Part shown: in pieces, positions 53,584 through 62,354 of the stretch | Layout of the letters: each line of letters opens with the position of its first letter | Position numbering within the stretch: the stretch's first letter is position 1 | NCBI GenBank assembly: GCA_017650905.1 | Contig: JAGCDZ010000019.1 | Span: forward strand, 1-64,000 | From: Prevotella sp. | GTDB lineage: Bacteria > Bacteroidota > Bacteroidia > Bacteroidales > Bacteroidaceae | Length of the DNA stretch: 64,000 nt | Direction of reading: 5' to 3' | Position numbers and translations under genes: made by a program | Notes under the pieces: generated by a model | The model's input: the letters and a program-made list of their open reading frames with translations, nothing else | What the model was told of the DNA's origin: nothing | Databases searched by the model: none

Positions 53584-54999
53584 TTAGTCATTATTATAGT
53601 TGACGGTCAACACGAAATAACCATCGGTTATCCTACCCATGTGGTCACGGGCGGGCATCCATCGCGGCATCTGTTCCACCATCTTAACGGCCTCACGGTA
53701 TGCTTCTCCATCACCACTAACCAATCCTATGTCGTCGATAGTTCCATCCTTTCTGATATGGAACTGCACATAGGCTTGCTTGCCAGCCACAGGTGCTCCC
53801 TCCTGCAAGGTCTGCGTCACATGCTGCTGAACGTATGTTTTCAACGCTTCCATTCCACCAGGAAACTCCGGACTCTGATAAAGACTATGATATTCGTTTA
53901 GATGTACATTATTCACGTAGTTAGCAGAATCGGGAAGGTCGCTGATTTCTTCTTGGGCTATTGTCATTTCTTGTTGGATTGGGGTTGAGATTCCCGTCTT
54001 TGTCGTTAGGGACTTCAAATTTTCTTCCCTCGGTTCTACGGTTTCTTCTGTTACTATCTTTGGCACGGGCACTTTAATCTCTTCCACCATCTTTTCAACG
54101 GTCTCATTCAGCTTGGGGGTGGCGAAGGCCGTGAGGACAACCAATGTCACAGGAAGGATATAGAGCACCTTACTCCGCAGCCAGGGATTCGACTTCGGGT
54201 GGTTCATCATATAGAGACGCTTCTTGATGAGACTGTGGTTGAAGTTGTTGGCAAAGGCATAGGAGGTGTTTGCCAAGGCTTTCTTCACTAACAGATTCTG
54301 ATAGTTGCGCAGCGAAATGCCCTGTTGAAGCACATGGTCGTCGGCCTCGTATTCATGGACATCACGCAGGCTGCTACCCAAAAGATAGACAATGGGATTC
54401 CACCATTGCAGAGTTTCTACCAGTGTCAACAATAGGATATCGAACGAGTGCCGGCAGAAGATGTGTGCTTTCTCGTGCAGCAGGATTTCACGGCAACCAT
54501 CTGCCAAATAATCGTTCTCGCTGATGACAATATTTCGCATCCAACTGAACGGCGCGACATCGTTGATGTGACAATATACGGTCGCCTCGCCCTGCTTCTC
54601 CTTCCATAGGCATCCACCACGAATCTGTTTCCCGATCCTGAACAGTTGCCAGAGTCGGATAACAAAAGCTGCGGCTACACCTATCATATATATAAAAGTA
54701 ATAAGGGTCAACCATGATAAGGATTTGAAAGCGTCTACTGGCGAATGAGGCTCAGGGGTTTCTGCATCCTGTAGTATCAGCATGATCCGATGATGCACAT
54801 CATAGACTACCGGTTGTTCTGCAATGGCTAATGAAGGAAAATCGCACAAGGGCAACACCAAAGCCAGCATGAGGATGGTGAGCAGTGTGACACGGTTCAT
54901 TCTGAAGAAACTTTCTTTCCTCAACATCAGCGTGTATGGCAGATACAAAAGCGTCAGTACAAGAGCCGATTTCAGCGAGTAGACAAGCAGTGAAATCAT
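53584..54999 (-). CDS. BlaR1/MecR1-like M56 metalloprotease with C-terminal TonB domain
   Basis: 471 aa. Four helices in the first ~280 residues with the zinc motif EILLHEKAHIFCRHSFDI (HExxH) and the distal VHEYEADDHVL. After a Pro/Glu-rich linker, the C-terminal ~90 residues are a TonB-type domain (PEFPGGMEALKTYVQQHV, VQFHIRKDGTIDDIGLVSG, MPRWMPARDHMGRI). In place of a penicillin-binding sensor it has this TonB domain, common in Bacteroidota. It overlaps the BlaI-like repressor gene by 4 nt; activation would cleave or inactivate that repressor. Confidence 0.9.
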   Translation of the reverse strand: MISLLVYSLKSALVLTLLYLPYTLMLRKESFFRMNRVTLLTILMLALVLPLCDFPSLAIAEQPVVYDVHHRIMLILQDAETPEPHSPVDAFKSLSWLTLITFIYMIGVAAAFVIRLWQLFRIGKQIRGGCLWKEKQGEATVYCHINDVAPFSWMRNIVISENDYLADGCREILLHEKAHIFCRHSFDILLLTLVETLQWWNPIVYLLGSSLRDVHEYEADDHVLQQGISLRNYQNLLVKKALANTSYAFANNFNHSLIKKRLYMMNHPKSNPWLRSKVLYILPVTLVVLTAFATPKLNETVEKMVEEIKVPVPKIVTEETVEPREENLKSLTTKTGISTPIQQEMTIAQEEISDLPDSANYVNNVHLNEYHSLYQSPEFPGGMEALKTYVQQHVTQTLQEGAPVAGKQAYVQFHIRKDGTIDDIGLVSGDGEAYREAVKMVEQMPRWMPARDHMGRITDGYFVLTVNYNND

Positions 55000-55373
55000 A
55001 TCTTCTCCTCCTCTTTAATCTGATCTATCAATTCCTGAATTTCCTCGGCTGTCAGATGTTCCTCCCTGACGAAGAAACTGAACATCGACTTAAAGCTGTT
55101 GCCGAAGAAGTCATCCTTCACTTCCTCCATCACCTGACGACGGTATTTTTCCTTCGTGATAAGGGGTGAATAGATGAGCAACTTGCCTGTGCCTTTCTTA
55201 TACTCTATGAACCCCTTCTGAGTCAGGATCTTCAGGAAGGTGGCTATGGTGGTGTAGGCTGGCTTCGGATCTGGGTATTGCGCCAGGATATCATTGACGC
55301 AGGCTCCCCGATCAAGGCTCCACAGGATGTTCATCACCTGCATCTCGCTTTTAGTCAGTGTCTGTTGTTTCAT
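54996..55373 (-). CDS. BlaI/MecI/CopY-family repressor
   Basis: 125 aa. N-terminal winged helix (LTKSEMQVMNILWSLDRGACVNDIL, AYTTIATFLKILTQKGFIEY) and C-terminal dimerisation helix region (FFVREEHLTAEEIQELIDQI). The ATG at 55373 (MKQQTLTKS) is chosen over 55400, which is followed by nine unneeded residues. Three to four TTAGTAAT-type boxes lie just upstream (55402-55486), so it probably controls its own operon. It is co-transcribed with the BlaR1/TonB protease gene. Confidence 0.9.
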   Translation of the reverse strand: MKQQTLTKSEMQVMNILWSLDRGACVNDILAQYPDPKPAYTTIATFLKILTQKGFIEYKKGTGKLLIYSPLITKEKYRRQVMEEVKDDFFGNSFKSMFSFFVREEHLTAEEIQELIDQIKEEEKI

Positions 55374-55401
55374 ACCATTTGGTTTTGATGACGGTGACAA
55401 A

Positions 55402-55486
55402 ATTACTAAAATCTTAGAAATCTAACTCTTTAGTAATTATAAATATCTCCCAAATCCCGAATCTTTAACGTTCATTTTTAGTAATT
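55402..55486. promoter_or_regulatory. Cluster of TTAGTAAT half-sites, candidate BlaI operators
   Basis: ATTACTAA-aatc-TTAGAAAT at 55402-55421 is a dyad with one mismatch. TTTAGTAAT recurs at 55429-55437 and near 55478-55486. BlaI-type repressors bind short dyads of this kind near their own start. The first lies about 30 nt upstream of the repressor ATG. Confidence 0.5.
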
Positions 55487-55563
55487 CAGGCTTGGTTATT
55501 AGAAATTAACTAAAAATACTATTAAATCTGGCGGCAAAGGTACATGTTATTACCTTTTTTTCG

Positions 55564-55571
55564 TATATTTG
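55564..55571 (+). promoter_or_regulatory. -7 element of the rhodanese-MBL gene
   Basis: TATATTTG, 31 nt before the ATG at 55602. Another TACCTTTG lies on the reverse strand near 55545-55538 and could serve the BlaI operon. Confidence 0.5.
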
Positions 55572-55601
55572 CAGCGAAAATAATAAATATAACATGGAAT
55601 T

Positions 55602-56657
55602 ATGAAGAGGATTATCACATGCTTACTGGCTACATTGGGGCTCTCGACAGCCTGTGGCCAACAGAATTTCGAGAATGTAGAGGTTAAGGGTTTTTCAGAA
55701 CTGATGGGGAATCCCAGTGTCGTACTTCTTGATGTGCGTACTGCTGCTGAATATGCGGAGGGACATATCGAAGGGGCTATCAACATCGACCAGGCTCAGG
55801 GCGATTTCATTGAGAAAGTGAAGGCTGCCATATCTACAACGAAGAAGGTTGCCGTTTATTGCAGAAGTGGCCGTCGCTCAGCTAATGCCGCTAACAGACT
55901 GGCTGCCGAAGGCTATCAATGCGTGAATCTGAAAGGCGGTATCCAGGCTTGGAAAGAGGCAGGTATGCCTGTGACTAACGAGGCTTATGAGGTGGACATT
56001 TTCAAGACGAAGAGCGGAAAGACCGTGAAGTTCCATGCGCTCGTGCATGCCAGCATCCGCATTGAGTACGATGGCAAGGAGATTGAAATCGACCCGGTGA
56101 CCAAGTTGGGTAACAAGGTCATAGACTATGCCGCCATGCCCAAGGCAGATTATCTTTTTGTGACTCACGAACACGGTGATCACTTCAACCAGGATGCCAT
56201 CAAACTGCTGACAGGCGAAAAAACGCAGTTGATTATGAATAAGCGATGTGCAGATATGTATGGCTCTGGCAAGGTGATGGCCAATGGTGACAAGATGCAG
56301 ATAGCTGATGACTTTATGGTAGAGGCTGTTCCTGCCTATAATATAAGCGAGGGCCGTACCCAGTTCCATCCGAAGGGACGTGACAATGGTTATATCCTGA
56401 CCATCGACGGTCTGAGAATCTATATTGCCGGTGACACGGAAGATATACCCGAGATGTCGTCTGTCAAGGACATTGATATCGCTTTCCTACCCTGTAACCA
56501 ACCCTATACGATGACTACTGAACAGCTGGTGAAGGCCGCAAGGACGGTTAAGCCCAAGGTGCTGTTCCCTTATCATTACGGCCAGACCGATGTAAGCGGC
56601 GTTCCCTCTCAACTACAGAGTGACGGTATCGACGTGAGGATCAGACACTACGAGTGA
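55602..56657 (+). CDS. Rhodanese - metallo-beta-lactamase fusion lipoprotein
   Basis: 351 aa. Signal peptide with lipobox (LATLGLSTAC, Cys near 18). Residues ~30-125: rhodanese domain with active-site loop VAVYCRSGRRSA. Residues ~140-351: MBL-fold hydrolase of the UlaG type with THEHGDHFNQD, IAGDTEDIPE and FPYHYGQTD as metal ligands. Fusions in the order MBL-rhodanese act in persulfide metabolism; here the order is reversed and the protein is exported, so the role is open. Divergent from the BlaI operon and convergent with the SDR gene (2 nt). Confidence 0.88.
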   Translation: MKRIITCLLATLGLSTACGQQNFENVEVKGFSELMGNPSVVLLDVRTAAEYAEGHIEGAINIDQAQGDFIEKVKAAISTTKKVAVYCRSGRRSANAANRLAAEGYQCVNLKGGIQAWKEAGMPVTNEAYEVDIFKTKSGKTVKFHALVHASIRIEYDGKEIEIDPVTKLGNKVIDYAAMPKADYLFVTHEHGDHFNQDAIKLLTGEKTQLIMNKRCADMYGSGKVMANGDKMQIADDFMVEAVPAYNISEGRTQFHPKGRDNGYILTIDGLRIYIAGDTEDIPEMSSVKDIDIAFLPCNQPYTMTTEQLVKAARTVKPKVLFPYHYGQTDVSGVPSQLQSDGIDVRIRHYE

Positions 56658-56659
56658 TC

Positions 56660-57385
56660 TCATAGTCGCATTCTTCGCCATATCCAGTTTGGAATAAGCC
56701 TCCAGAAAAAGGTCATGACACGATAGCGGGCATCAATCACCCGTACATGACGCTTGCGGTAGATGCTGTGGACGATGCTACGGGCCACAGCATCTGGTTT
56801 CATGAGCATCGGGTATTTGAAAGCACCGCTGAGCAATGCCGTATCTACAAAACCGGGACGAATATCAGTGAAGCAGATGTCCAGATTACGCTGACGGGAT
56901 TGTTGCTCTAAGGCTTGGAGATAGGTAGCTTGCAGGGCTTTGGTGGCAGAGTAGGCTGGGGCAGGGCCAAGGCCTTTTGTTCCGGCGATAGATGTGATGG
57001 CAGCGATGTGTCCTTCGCCTTGTTGTGCGAAGTATCTGTATGCCGTGCCAATCATCCTTGTGAAGCCCACAGCGTTTGTATCCATAGTGCTCAGTTCGAT
57101 GTCTGCCTCCAGTGTCCGGTTCTGTTTGCCGATACCTGAGGCATGGAAGTAGAGATCCATCCCTCCGAGCCGACTGATTAGTGATAATAGCTGTTCTCCG
57201 GCATCTGGCTGTGTTATATCGATGGTCATGATTTCAACACGTTCGGGAGCGGTAGCTTTCAGTTCTTGTAGCGGCTCTTCGCGCCGTGCGGCTACGCCAA
57301 GATACCAGCCGTCGGCAATTAGCAGGCGTGCCACCTCCATTCCTATACCAGAACTGGCTCCGACAATGATTGCTTTCTTATTCAT
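56660..57385 (-). CDS. Short-chain dehydrogenase
   Basis: 241 aa from MNKKAIIVGASSGIG. NAD(P) loop GASSGIGMEVARLL, catalytic ITSIAGT ... YSATKALQ (Ser, Tyr, Lys) and DIRPGFVDTAL. The C-terminus (VMTFFWRLIPNWIWRRMRL) is basic and hydrophobic, possibly membrane associated, as in YqjQ/DltE-like SDRs. Alternative ATGs at 57403 and 57415 would overlap the peptidase gene. It directly follows the M28 peptidase gene on the same strand. Confidence 0.88.
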   Translation of the reverse strand: MNKKAIIVGASSGIGMEVARLLIADGWYLGVAARREEPLQELKATAPERVEIMTIDITQPDAGEQLLSLISRLGGMDLYFHASGIGKQNRTLEADIELSTMDTNAVGFTRMIGTAYRYFAQQGEGHIAAITSIAGTKGLGPAPAYSATKALQATYLQALEQQSRQRNLDICFTDIRPGFVDTALLSGAFKYPMLMKPDAVARSIVHSIYRKRHVRVIDARYRVMTFFWRLIPNWIWRRMRL

Positions 57386-57407
57386 AAGCCGCAGTTGATT
57401 CATTCCC

Positions 57408-58667
57408 TCACTCATAATGTACTACAAAGTCGCGTACCAGACGGAATACAGGTTCGTAGCTATCGAAGCGAACAGTCTTGTACGTATCGAAGATGGTGTG
57501 GTAATACTGGAAGGCATCACCCTTCTCGTTCTCCAAGAAGATGCAAGGCACATGTCGCGTGGCAAAGGGATAATGGTCGCTGTTGGCCGCTAAGTCGCCA
57601 CGATGCAATGACTGGAAGTGGTGTTTCTCTGAATTGATTTTCTCAAATAGCGAGAAGCCACGCATACCCTCATCGCTCACCTCGCAATACTGATTGGGAT
57701 TGTTGTCTCCAATCATATCTATATTAAAGAGGTATTTGATCTGTTGGAGCGGCACAATCGGGTGCTCTGCATACCAGGTGGAACCGCGCAGATTGGCATC
57801 CTCGCCTGAGAAGGCAATGAAGTACATATCGTAAGGCGGACGGTTCTTGGTATAATATGCTGCCAGCGTCACGATGGCAGCAGTACCTGAAGCATTGTCG
57901 TTGGCTCCTGCATAGAAGATTTTCTTGCCCAGATTGCCCAGATGGTCGTAATGCGCTGTAAAGACATAACAGCTGTCGTGTCGCTGACCGGCGACCTTGG
58001 CAATGACGTTAAAGCACTCGTAGTCTTTCAAGAACTTGTTGTCCACCTTGACGCGAATATTCTTAACTCCCTCAATAGCCTCAGGGGTGACCCAAATGAT
58101 GGGTTTGTCTACCACTTTCTCGCCGTAGGCCTTATAGAATTTGATAGGTGAGGTCCAGGTTTGGAGGAGTCCCGCATTGTTGCACTCCCCGGCTTTTTGG
58201 AGGCGGGAGAAATCCTTGCGGCGTCCATATGAAAACCAGAAATCGCAGCATACCAAGGCATTTTCATATTCGGGCTTCTGCAGATCGGCATACATGCGTT
58301 CGGCATCGAAGTTCAAGGTGTCGACATGGTAAACGGGGAACTCACCGTGCACGCCAGGGGAATACTCCCGCATAGAGAAATCAATGCCCGCACGGAGCTC
58401 CTTGCCATCTGCCCACATCTTCATCTTGCCGCAGAACGTGTTGATATCCAACTTGAAGGGCTGAAGGATTACCTCATCCACGCCTGCTTTCTCAAATTCC
58501 TTCTGCAGGAATTTCCCGGCCTTGTTGGCACCGTTCTTGGCATAGCCGCGCCCCTGATACTTAGCGGAACTCAGTTCCTTTATTACCCGTTTGTAATGCG
58601 TCAGATCCTGTGCACCTGCTTGTATGCTGGCCAGTGCCAGAAACATGATAATAATAGTCCTGTTCAT
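57408..58667 (-). CDS. M28-family secreted zinc aminopeptidase
   Basis: 419 aa with signal peptide (TIIIMFLALASIQAGA). Metal ligands are visible in order: TAHYDHLGN (His, Asp), AGANDNASGTA (Asp), FSGEDANLRGS (Glu-Asp) and NIDMIGDN (Asp), with the last His in DHYPFATRHV. A protease-associated-like insert fills residues ~60-190. It would release N-terminal residues or split dipeptides outside the cytoplasm. -7 box TATCTTTG at 58717-58710 (reverse). Probably in one transcript with the SDR gene. Confidence 0.9.
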   Translation of the reverse strand: MNRTIIIMFLALASIQAGAQDLTHYKRVIKELSSAKYQGRGYAKNGANKAGKFLQKEFEKAGVDEVILQPFKLDINTFCGKMKMWADGKELRAGIDFSMREYSPGVHGEFPVYHVDTLNFDAERMYADLQKPEYENALVCCDFWFSYGRRKDFSRLQKAGECNNAGLLQTWTSPIKFYKAYGEKVVDKPIIWVTPEAIEGVKNIRVKVDNKFLKDYECFNVIAKVAGQRHDSCYVFTAHYDHLGNLGKKIFYAGANDNASGTAAIVTLAAYYTKNRPPYDMYFIAFSGEDANLRGSTWYAEHPIVPLQQIKYLFNIDMIGDNNPNQYCEVSDEGMRGFSLFEKINSEKHHFQSLHRGDLAANSDHYPFATRHVPCIFLENEKGDAFQYYHTIFDTYKTVRFDSYEPVFRLVRDFVVHYE

Positions 58668-58815
58668 ATGATATACCTTCGTTTACTATTCTTGATATGA
58701 TTCACTCGGCAAAGATACGAACTTTTCATGAAATTATAATGTGTTTTTGAGGAAAAATGAAAAGGGAAAGAATAATCTTTTCTTAGATTTTCTTGGTACT
58801 TACGGATATTATTCG

Positions 58816-58823
58816 TATCTTTG
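58816..58823 (+). promoter_or_regulatory. -7 element of the C10 protease gene
   Basis: TATCTTTG with TTG at 58793-58795, a 20-bp spacer. It rules out the ORF start at 58741 and supports ATG 58858. Confidence 0.6.
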
Positions 58824-58857
58824 TGCCAAATTAATGACAATTATACAACTATCGCTT

Positions 58858-61854
58858 ATGAAACGACTATTACTTATCCTATCTTTTGTTTGCTTTGCCA
58901 TTTCAACTTGGGCAGGACGGATTAGTCGCGATCAGGCACTTCACAAGGCCCAACAGTTCCTTAGTCAAAAGGGATTGCCAAGTTCGCTCACATCTGCGGA
59001 AACACAGATGTCGCGTCATCGTGCACAAGGTAGCATCCAGCCTGACTACTATTATATATTCAATGCTGGCCAGAATCAGGGCTTTGTCATCGTGAGTGGC
59101 GATGACCGCACACCAGAGATTCTGGGTTATTCTTTATCGGGCTCGTTTGATATAGATAATTTGCCCCCAGCTATGGAGGCTTTGCTAAATCACTATTCTG
59201 AAGAAATGCGGCAGATTCAGGAAGGCAGGGCTGTCGCCGCCGTCAGAAGAGCTTCTCATCCATCAGTTTCTCAGATGATGACAGTGAAGTGGAATCAGGG
59301 AGATCCTTATAACCGAAAAACGATGACGGGCTATTATACCGATGGCAAACCATTTCAGTGTGTAACAGGTTGTGTTGCCACTGCGATGGCTCAGGTATTG
59401 TATCACCAGCATTTTGTTGATAAGACACAAGCAGAGATTCCCGGCTATCAGAATCCGCTCATTTATAAGGAAGGAACCGGCTATATGAATGCTGTCCCGG
59501 CTGGCTCAGTCTTGGATTGGGGTAATATGGTGGATTCGTATAATGGTAAAGAGACAGAAGCGCAGAAGGATGCGGTTGCTTCACTGATGATGTATTGCGG
59601 CGTCGCTGTACATATGCAATACGCTTATGAGGAGAGTTCTGCAAGTGTGTCAGATATACCTGAAGCCCTTAAGACATATTTTGGCTATAGTCGAGGTACC
59701 CGTTATGTCACCCGTTCCTCGTATTCTGTTGACGACTGGGATAATCTGATCTATAATGAGATTGCTTCAGGCCGGCCTGTCATCTATGGCGGACTCGACA
59801 AAAATAATGGTGGCCACGCTTTCATCCTGCATGGTTACGATGGCAATGGAAGATATGCCATCAACTGGGGCTGGGGTGGCTATCAGGACAACTATTTCAT
59901 GCTTGATGATTTGACACCCCCAAGTCAGGGAACAGGTGGAGGCAGTGGAGGTTATAATTACGACCAGGATGCTGTGATTTACCTGACCAAAGAAGACGGC
60001 ACATTCAAAGAGGATGTTATTGCAACTGTTTCTGGTGCAGCAGTAGGTGATGTGGATTTTGATAGCTTTGTTATCCCTACTGGTCAGAACTATCAGGCAT
60101 CGCGTAATAATAAAGGTGGGTGCATTTTAGGAATGGCCTTTACATATACCAGTGATTTGGCTAATGTTTATGCTTTTGATTTGGGGTATGGCATCCAGAA
60201 TTCTGATGGCAATCTCATGGGTGATGTGGTTGCTCTCAGACAAAAATGGGATTTGAAGCAGGGTCAAAACCGTACGACAGCCACTGGAACCAGTAATTTT
60301 GCTCCTAGTTTATCAGAAGGGACTTATTATATCAAGGCATATAGTCGCGAAAACGGTACTACGGATTGGAGTGTGTGCAAGGATGCAGACAAGTTCGCCG
60401 TTAAAATGGTGGTCTCGTCTTCTGCCATGAAATTTGAAGTGGTGGATATATCAACACCCGATCCAGAGCCGCAGCCAGAGGTTACTCAGGCTGAATTGGA
60501 TGAACTGGCAGGACTCTATGCTGCACAGAAGACTGCTATTAATGACAAGAGGACTGCGCTGGCATCCAACGATGCAAAATTGTCTGCTATTTCTCAGGCA
60601 TTGTCGCAGAAGTATGCTGAGATTGAAGCACTCCAAATAATAAGTGCAATAGAAAATAAGTTGAATAGTGAGTATCTGACTACCGATGAGAAGAAAACCT
60701 ATCATGATGAGTTGGAGGCCCTCAAGAACAAACGTGAGCCCTTGTTTTCTGAATATACGATTGCGAATGAGGAGTTGTTATCACTTCTAACCAAGAGCGC
60801 TTCGCTGATGTCGACACTTAACAACTTATTGACTACTCTATTTATGGAAGCGGCAAAAGTGTCGTCCATCACGACAACAGCGGAATTGACTGCCTCGCAA
60901 ACGACGTTAGCAGATATTACCACGCAGCAGTCTGACTGTAATGTCGCTGCAGAAACCGCGAAGATAACCGTTTTGGAAACGAGGGTGGCAACTATCTCTG
61001 CAACGGAGGTGGAGAACGGACTGTTAGCCCTCGAAAGTACCATTGACGCTGCTATGGAGGCAGGACTGGAAGCCTATGAAAAGCAGCAGGCAGAGAAGCT
61101 GGCCAAGGCTAAAGAAGATTGTCAATTGGTTATTAACAGCCTCGAAGAGGTGATCAATGCGCACAAAGGTTATTGGGCTGTACTGAAAGATGCTCAAGAC
61201 GAGCTGAAGGCCAAGATGACGGAGATCAGTGATGTGATAGCGGCATTGAAAGACCAGTATGCTGATATTGAGCAGAAACTTCAGGAACTGATTGCCAAAC
61301 AGTCATCGACGCATGCCGGTAATGATGTGATAGCCAATCTTCAGGAACGCCTGAAATCGCTGTCCGATAACCTTGCAACGCTTGAATCGCAATATCAGCA
61401 AATGTCCGACATGATAGCGCAGGTGGGAGACAATTTGGAGCCTTACGCCGCACTGATTGAGAAGGCTACCAATGCCCGCGATAAGATACAGGAATTGCTG
61501 CCATCCGCCACTGCGGCCGACGATGTGGAGCGTATGACGGAATTGGCGGATCTCACTGCCAACGAACTGTCGACAGATGGTGCCAATTTCTATAACCAGT
61601 ACGCCGATGGTTACGACACGGTGTTGAAGAACCTGAATACCTATATTGGCAATATTAATTACGTCTACACGGAGGCCAATAACCTCGAGGCGGATGTTGA
61701 GTATGAAACAACCAGTATTCAGCGTGTAGCTATCGACGAATCAAAGGTTTGGGGACGTTACGATATGAAGGGCAATCGTGTTGACAGCACTTACAAGGGT
61801 GTGCAGATCATCAGGTTGAAGAATGGTAAGACCATAAAGTTAAACAATAAATAA
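58858..61854 (+). CDS. C10-family (streptopain-like) cysteine protease with long coiled-coil extension
   Basis: 998 aa. Signal peptide 1-~19. C10 propeptide ~20-140 (ISRDQALHKAQQFLSQKG, GFVIVSGDDRTPEILGYS). Catalytic domain ~144-385: Cys172 in TGCVATAMAQV, His in GGHAFILHGYDG (~322), Trp in YAINWGWGGY. A beta-sandwich ~390-535 follows, then about 400 residues (~545-945) of almost pure heptad coiled coil (ELDELAGLYAAQKTA, LQERLKSLSDNLATLESQY). The last 40 residues (WGRYDMKGNRVDSTYKGVQI) resemble a short T9SS-type sorting tail. Known C10 proteases are about 400-800 aa; the coiled coil is unusual and may hold the enzyme at the surface. Confidence 0.9.
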   Translation: MKRLLLILSFVCFAISTWAGRISRDQALHKAQQFLSQKGLPSSLTSAETQMSRHRAQGSIQPDYYYIFNAGQNQGFVIVSGDDRTPEILGYSLSGSFDIDNLPPAMEALLNHYSEEMRQIQEGRAVAAVRRASHPSVSQMMTVKWNQGDPYNRKTMTGYYTDGKPFQCVTGCVATAMAQVLYHQHFVDKTQAEIPGYQNPLIYKEGTGYMNAVPAGSVLDWGNMVDSYNGKETEAQKDAVASLMMYCGVAVHMQYAYEESSASVSDIPEALKTYFGYSRGTRYVTRSSYSVDDWDNLIYNEIASGRPVIYGGLDKNNGGHAFILHGYDGNGRYAINWGWGGYQDNYFMLDDLTPPSQGTGGGSGGYNYDQDAVIYLTKEDGTFKEDVIATVSGAAVGDVDFDSFVIPTGQNYQASRNNKGGCILGMAFTYTSDLANVYAFDLGYGIQNSDGNLMGDVVALRQKWDLKQGQNRTTATGTSNFAPSLSEGTYYIKAYSRENGTTDWSVCKDADKFAVKMVVSSSAMKFEVVDISTPDPEPQPEVTQAELDELAGLYAAQKTAINDKRTALASNDAKLSAISQALSQKYAEIEALQIISAIENKLNSEYLTTDEKKTYHDELEALKNKREPLFSEYTIANEELLSLLTKSASLMSTLNNLLTTLFMEAAKVSSITTTAELTASQTTLADITTQQSDCNVAAETAKITVLETRVATISATEVENGLLALESTIDAAMEAGLEAYEKQQAEKLAKAKEDCQLVINSLEEVINAHKGYWAVLKDAQDELKAKMTEISDVIAALKDQYADIEQKLQELIAKQSSTHAGNDVIANLQERLKSLSDNLATLESQYQQMSDMIAQVGDNLEPYAALIEKATNARDKIQELLPSATAADDVERMTELADLTANELSTDGANFYNQYADGYDTVLKNLNTYIGNINYVYTEANNLEADVEYETTSIQRVAIDESKVWGRYDMKGNRVDSTYKGVQIIRLKNGKTIKLNNK

Positions 61855-61883
61855 ACAGTATTAATTCATTAAAACATTCGATT

Positions 61884-62312
61884 ATGAAAAAGTTTATTTT
61901 GACGATGGTATTGTCCATCACCGCAAGTGTTTTTACCGCTCAAGCACAAGATGTGATTACTAATCCTGTCGCTGCTCAGGCCCAGCAAGAAGCCATCAAG
62001 GCCCAGAAGGAGGCTGAAAAGGCTCAGAAGGCTGCTGAAAAAGAAGCCAAGAAGCAGCAGAAGGCTATCGAGAAGAAAGAAAAGGAAGCTAAGAAAAAGG
62101 AGAAGGAAAGACAGAAACGTGAAAACGCTGTAAAGAAGGCTAACAAGGCTGCCAAGGATGCAGAGAAAGCTCAGGAAAAAGCCCAGAAGGCTGCTGAGAA
62201 GGCTGCCGAGAATCCTGGCGACCTGAAGCTTCAGGCCAAGTCGCAGACAGCTGCCGCTAAAGCCTCAAAAGCTTTGCTAAAGGCAGAGAAACTGGCCAAG
62301 AAAGCGAAGTAA
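61884..62312 (+). CDS. Lys/Ala/Glu-rich secreted helical protein
   Basis: 142 aa. Signal peptide (FILTMVLSITASVFTAQA) and then about 120 residues almost wholly of Ala, Lys, Glu and Gln, with repeated AEKAQKAAEKEAKK-type units, predicted to be a single long helix or coiled coil. Strongly basic, histone-H1-like in composition. It lies 29 nt after the C10 protease gene and is followed by a terminator, so both are co-transcribed; pairing with the protease coiled coil is an attractive guess. No family recognised. Confidence 0.75.
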   Translation: MKKFILTMVLSITASVFTAQAQDVITNPVAAQAQQEAIKAQKEAEKAQKAAEKEAKKQQKAIEKKEKEAKKKEKERQKRENAVKKANKAAKDAEKAQEKAQKAAEKAAENPGDLKLQAKSQTAAAKASKALLKAEKLAKKAK

Positions 62313-62324
62313 AAACTCAACAAT

Positions 62325-62352
62325 AAAAAGTCCTCATTCGTGAGGACTTTTT
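62325..62352. terminator. Bidirectional terminator
   Basis: AAAAAGTCCTCA (62325-62336), tetraloop TTCG, TGAGGACTTTTT (62341-62352). It closes both the protease transcript and the his operon. Confidence 0.93.
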
Positions 62353-62354
62353 TA

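Noticed and set aside
61980..62300. CRISPR-like or satellite repeat in the AAG-rich stretch
   Set aside because: The repetition comes from Lys/Ala/Glu codons in one open frame with a signal peptide; there are no spacers.
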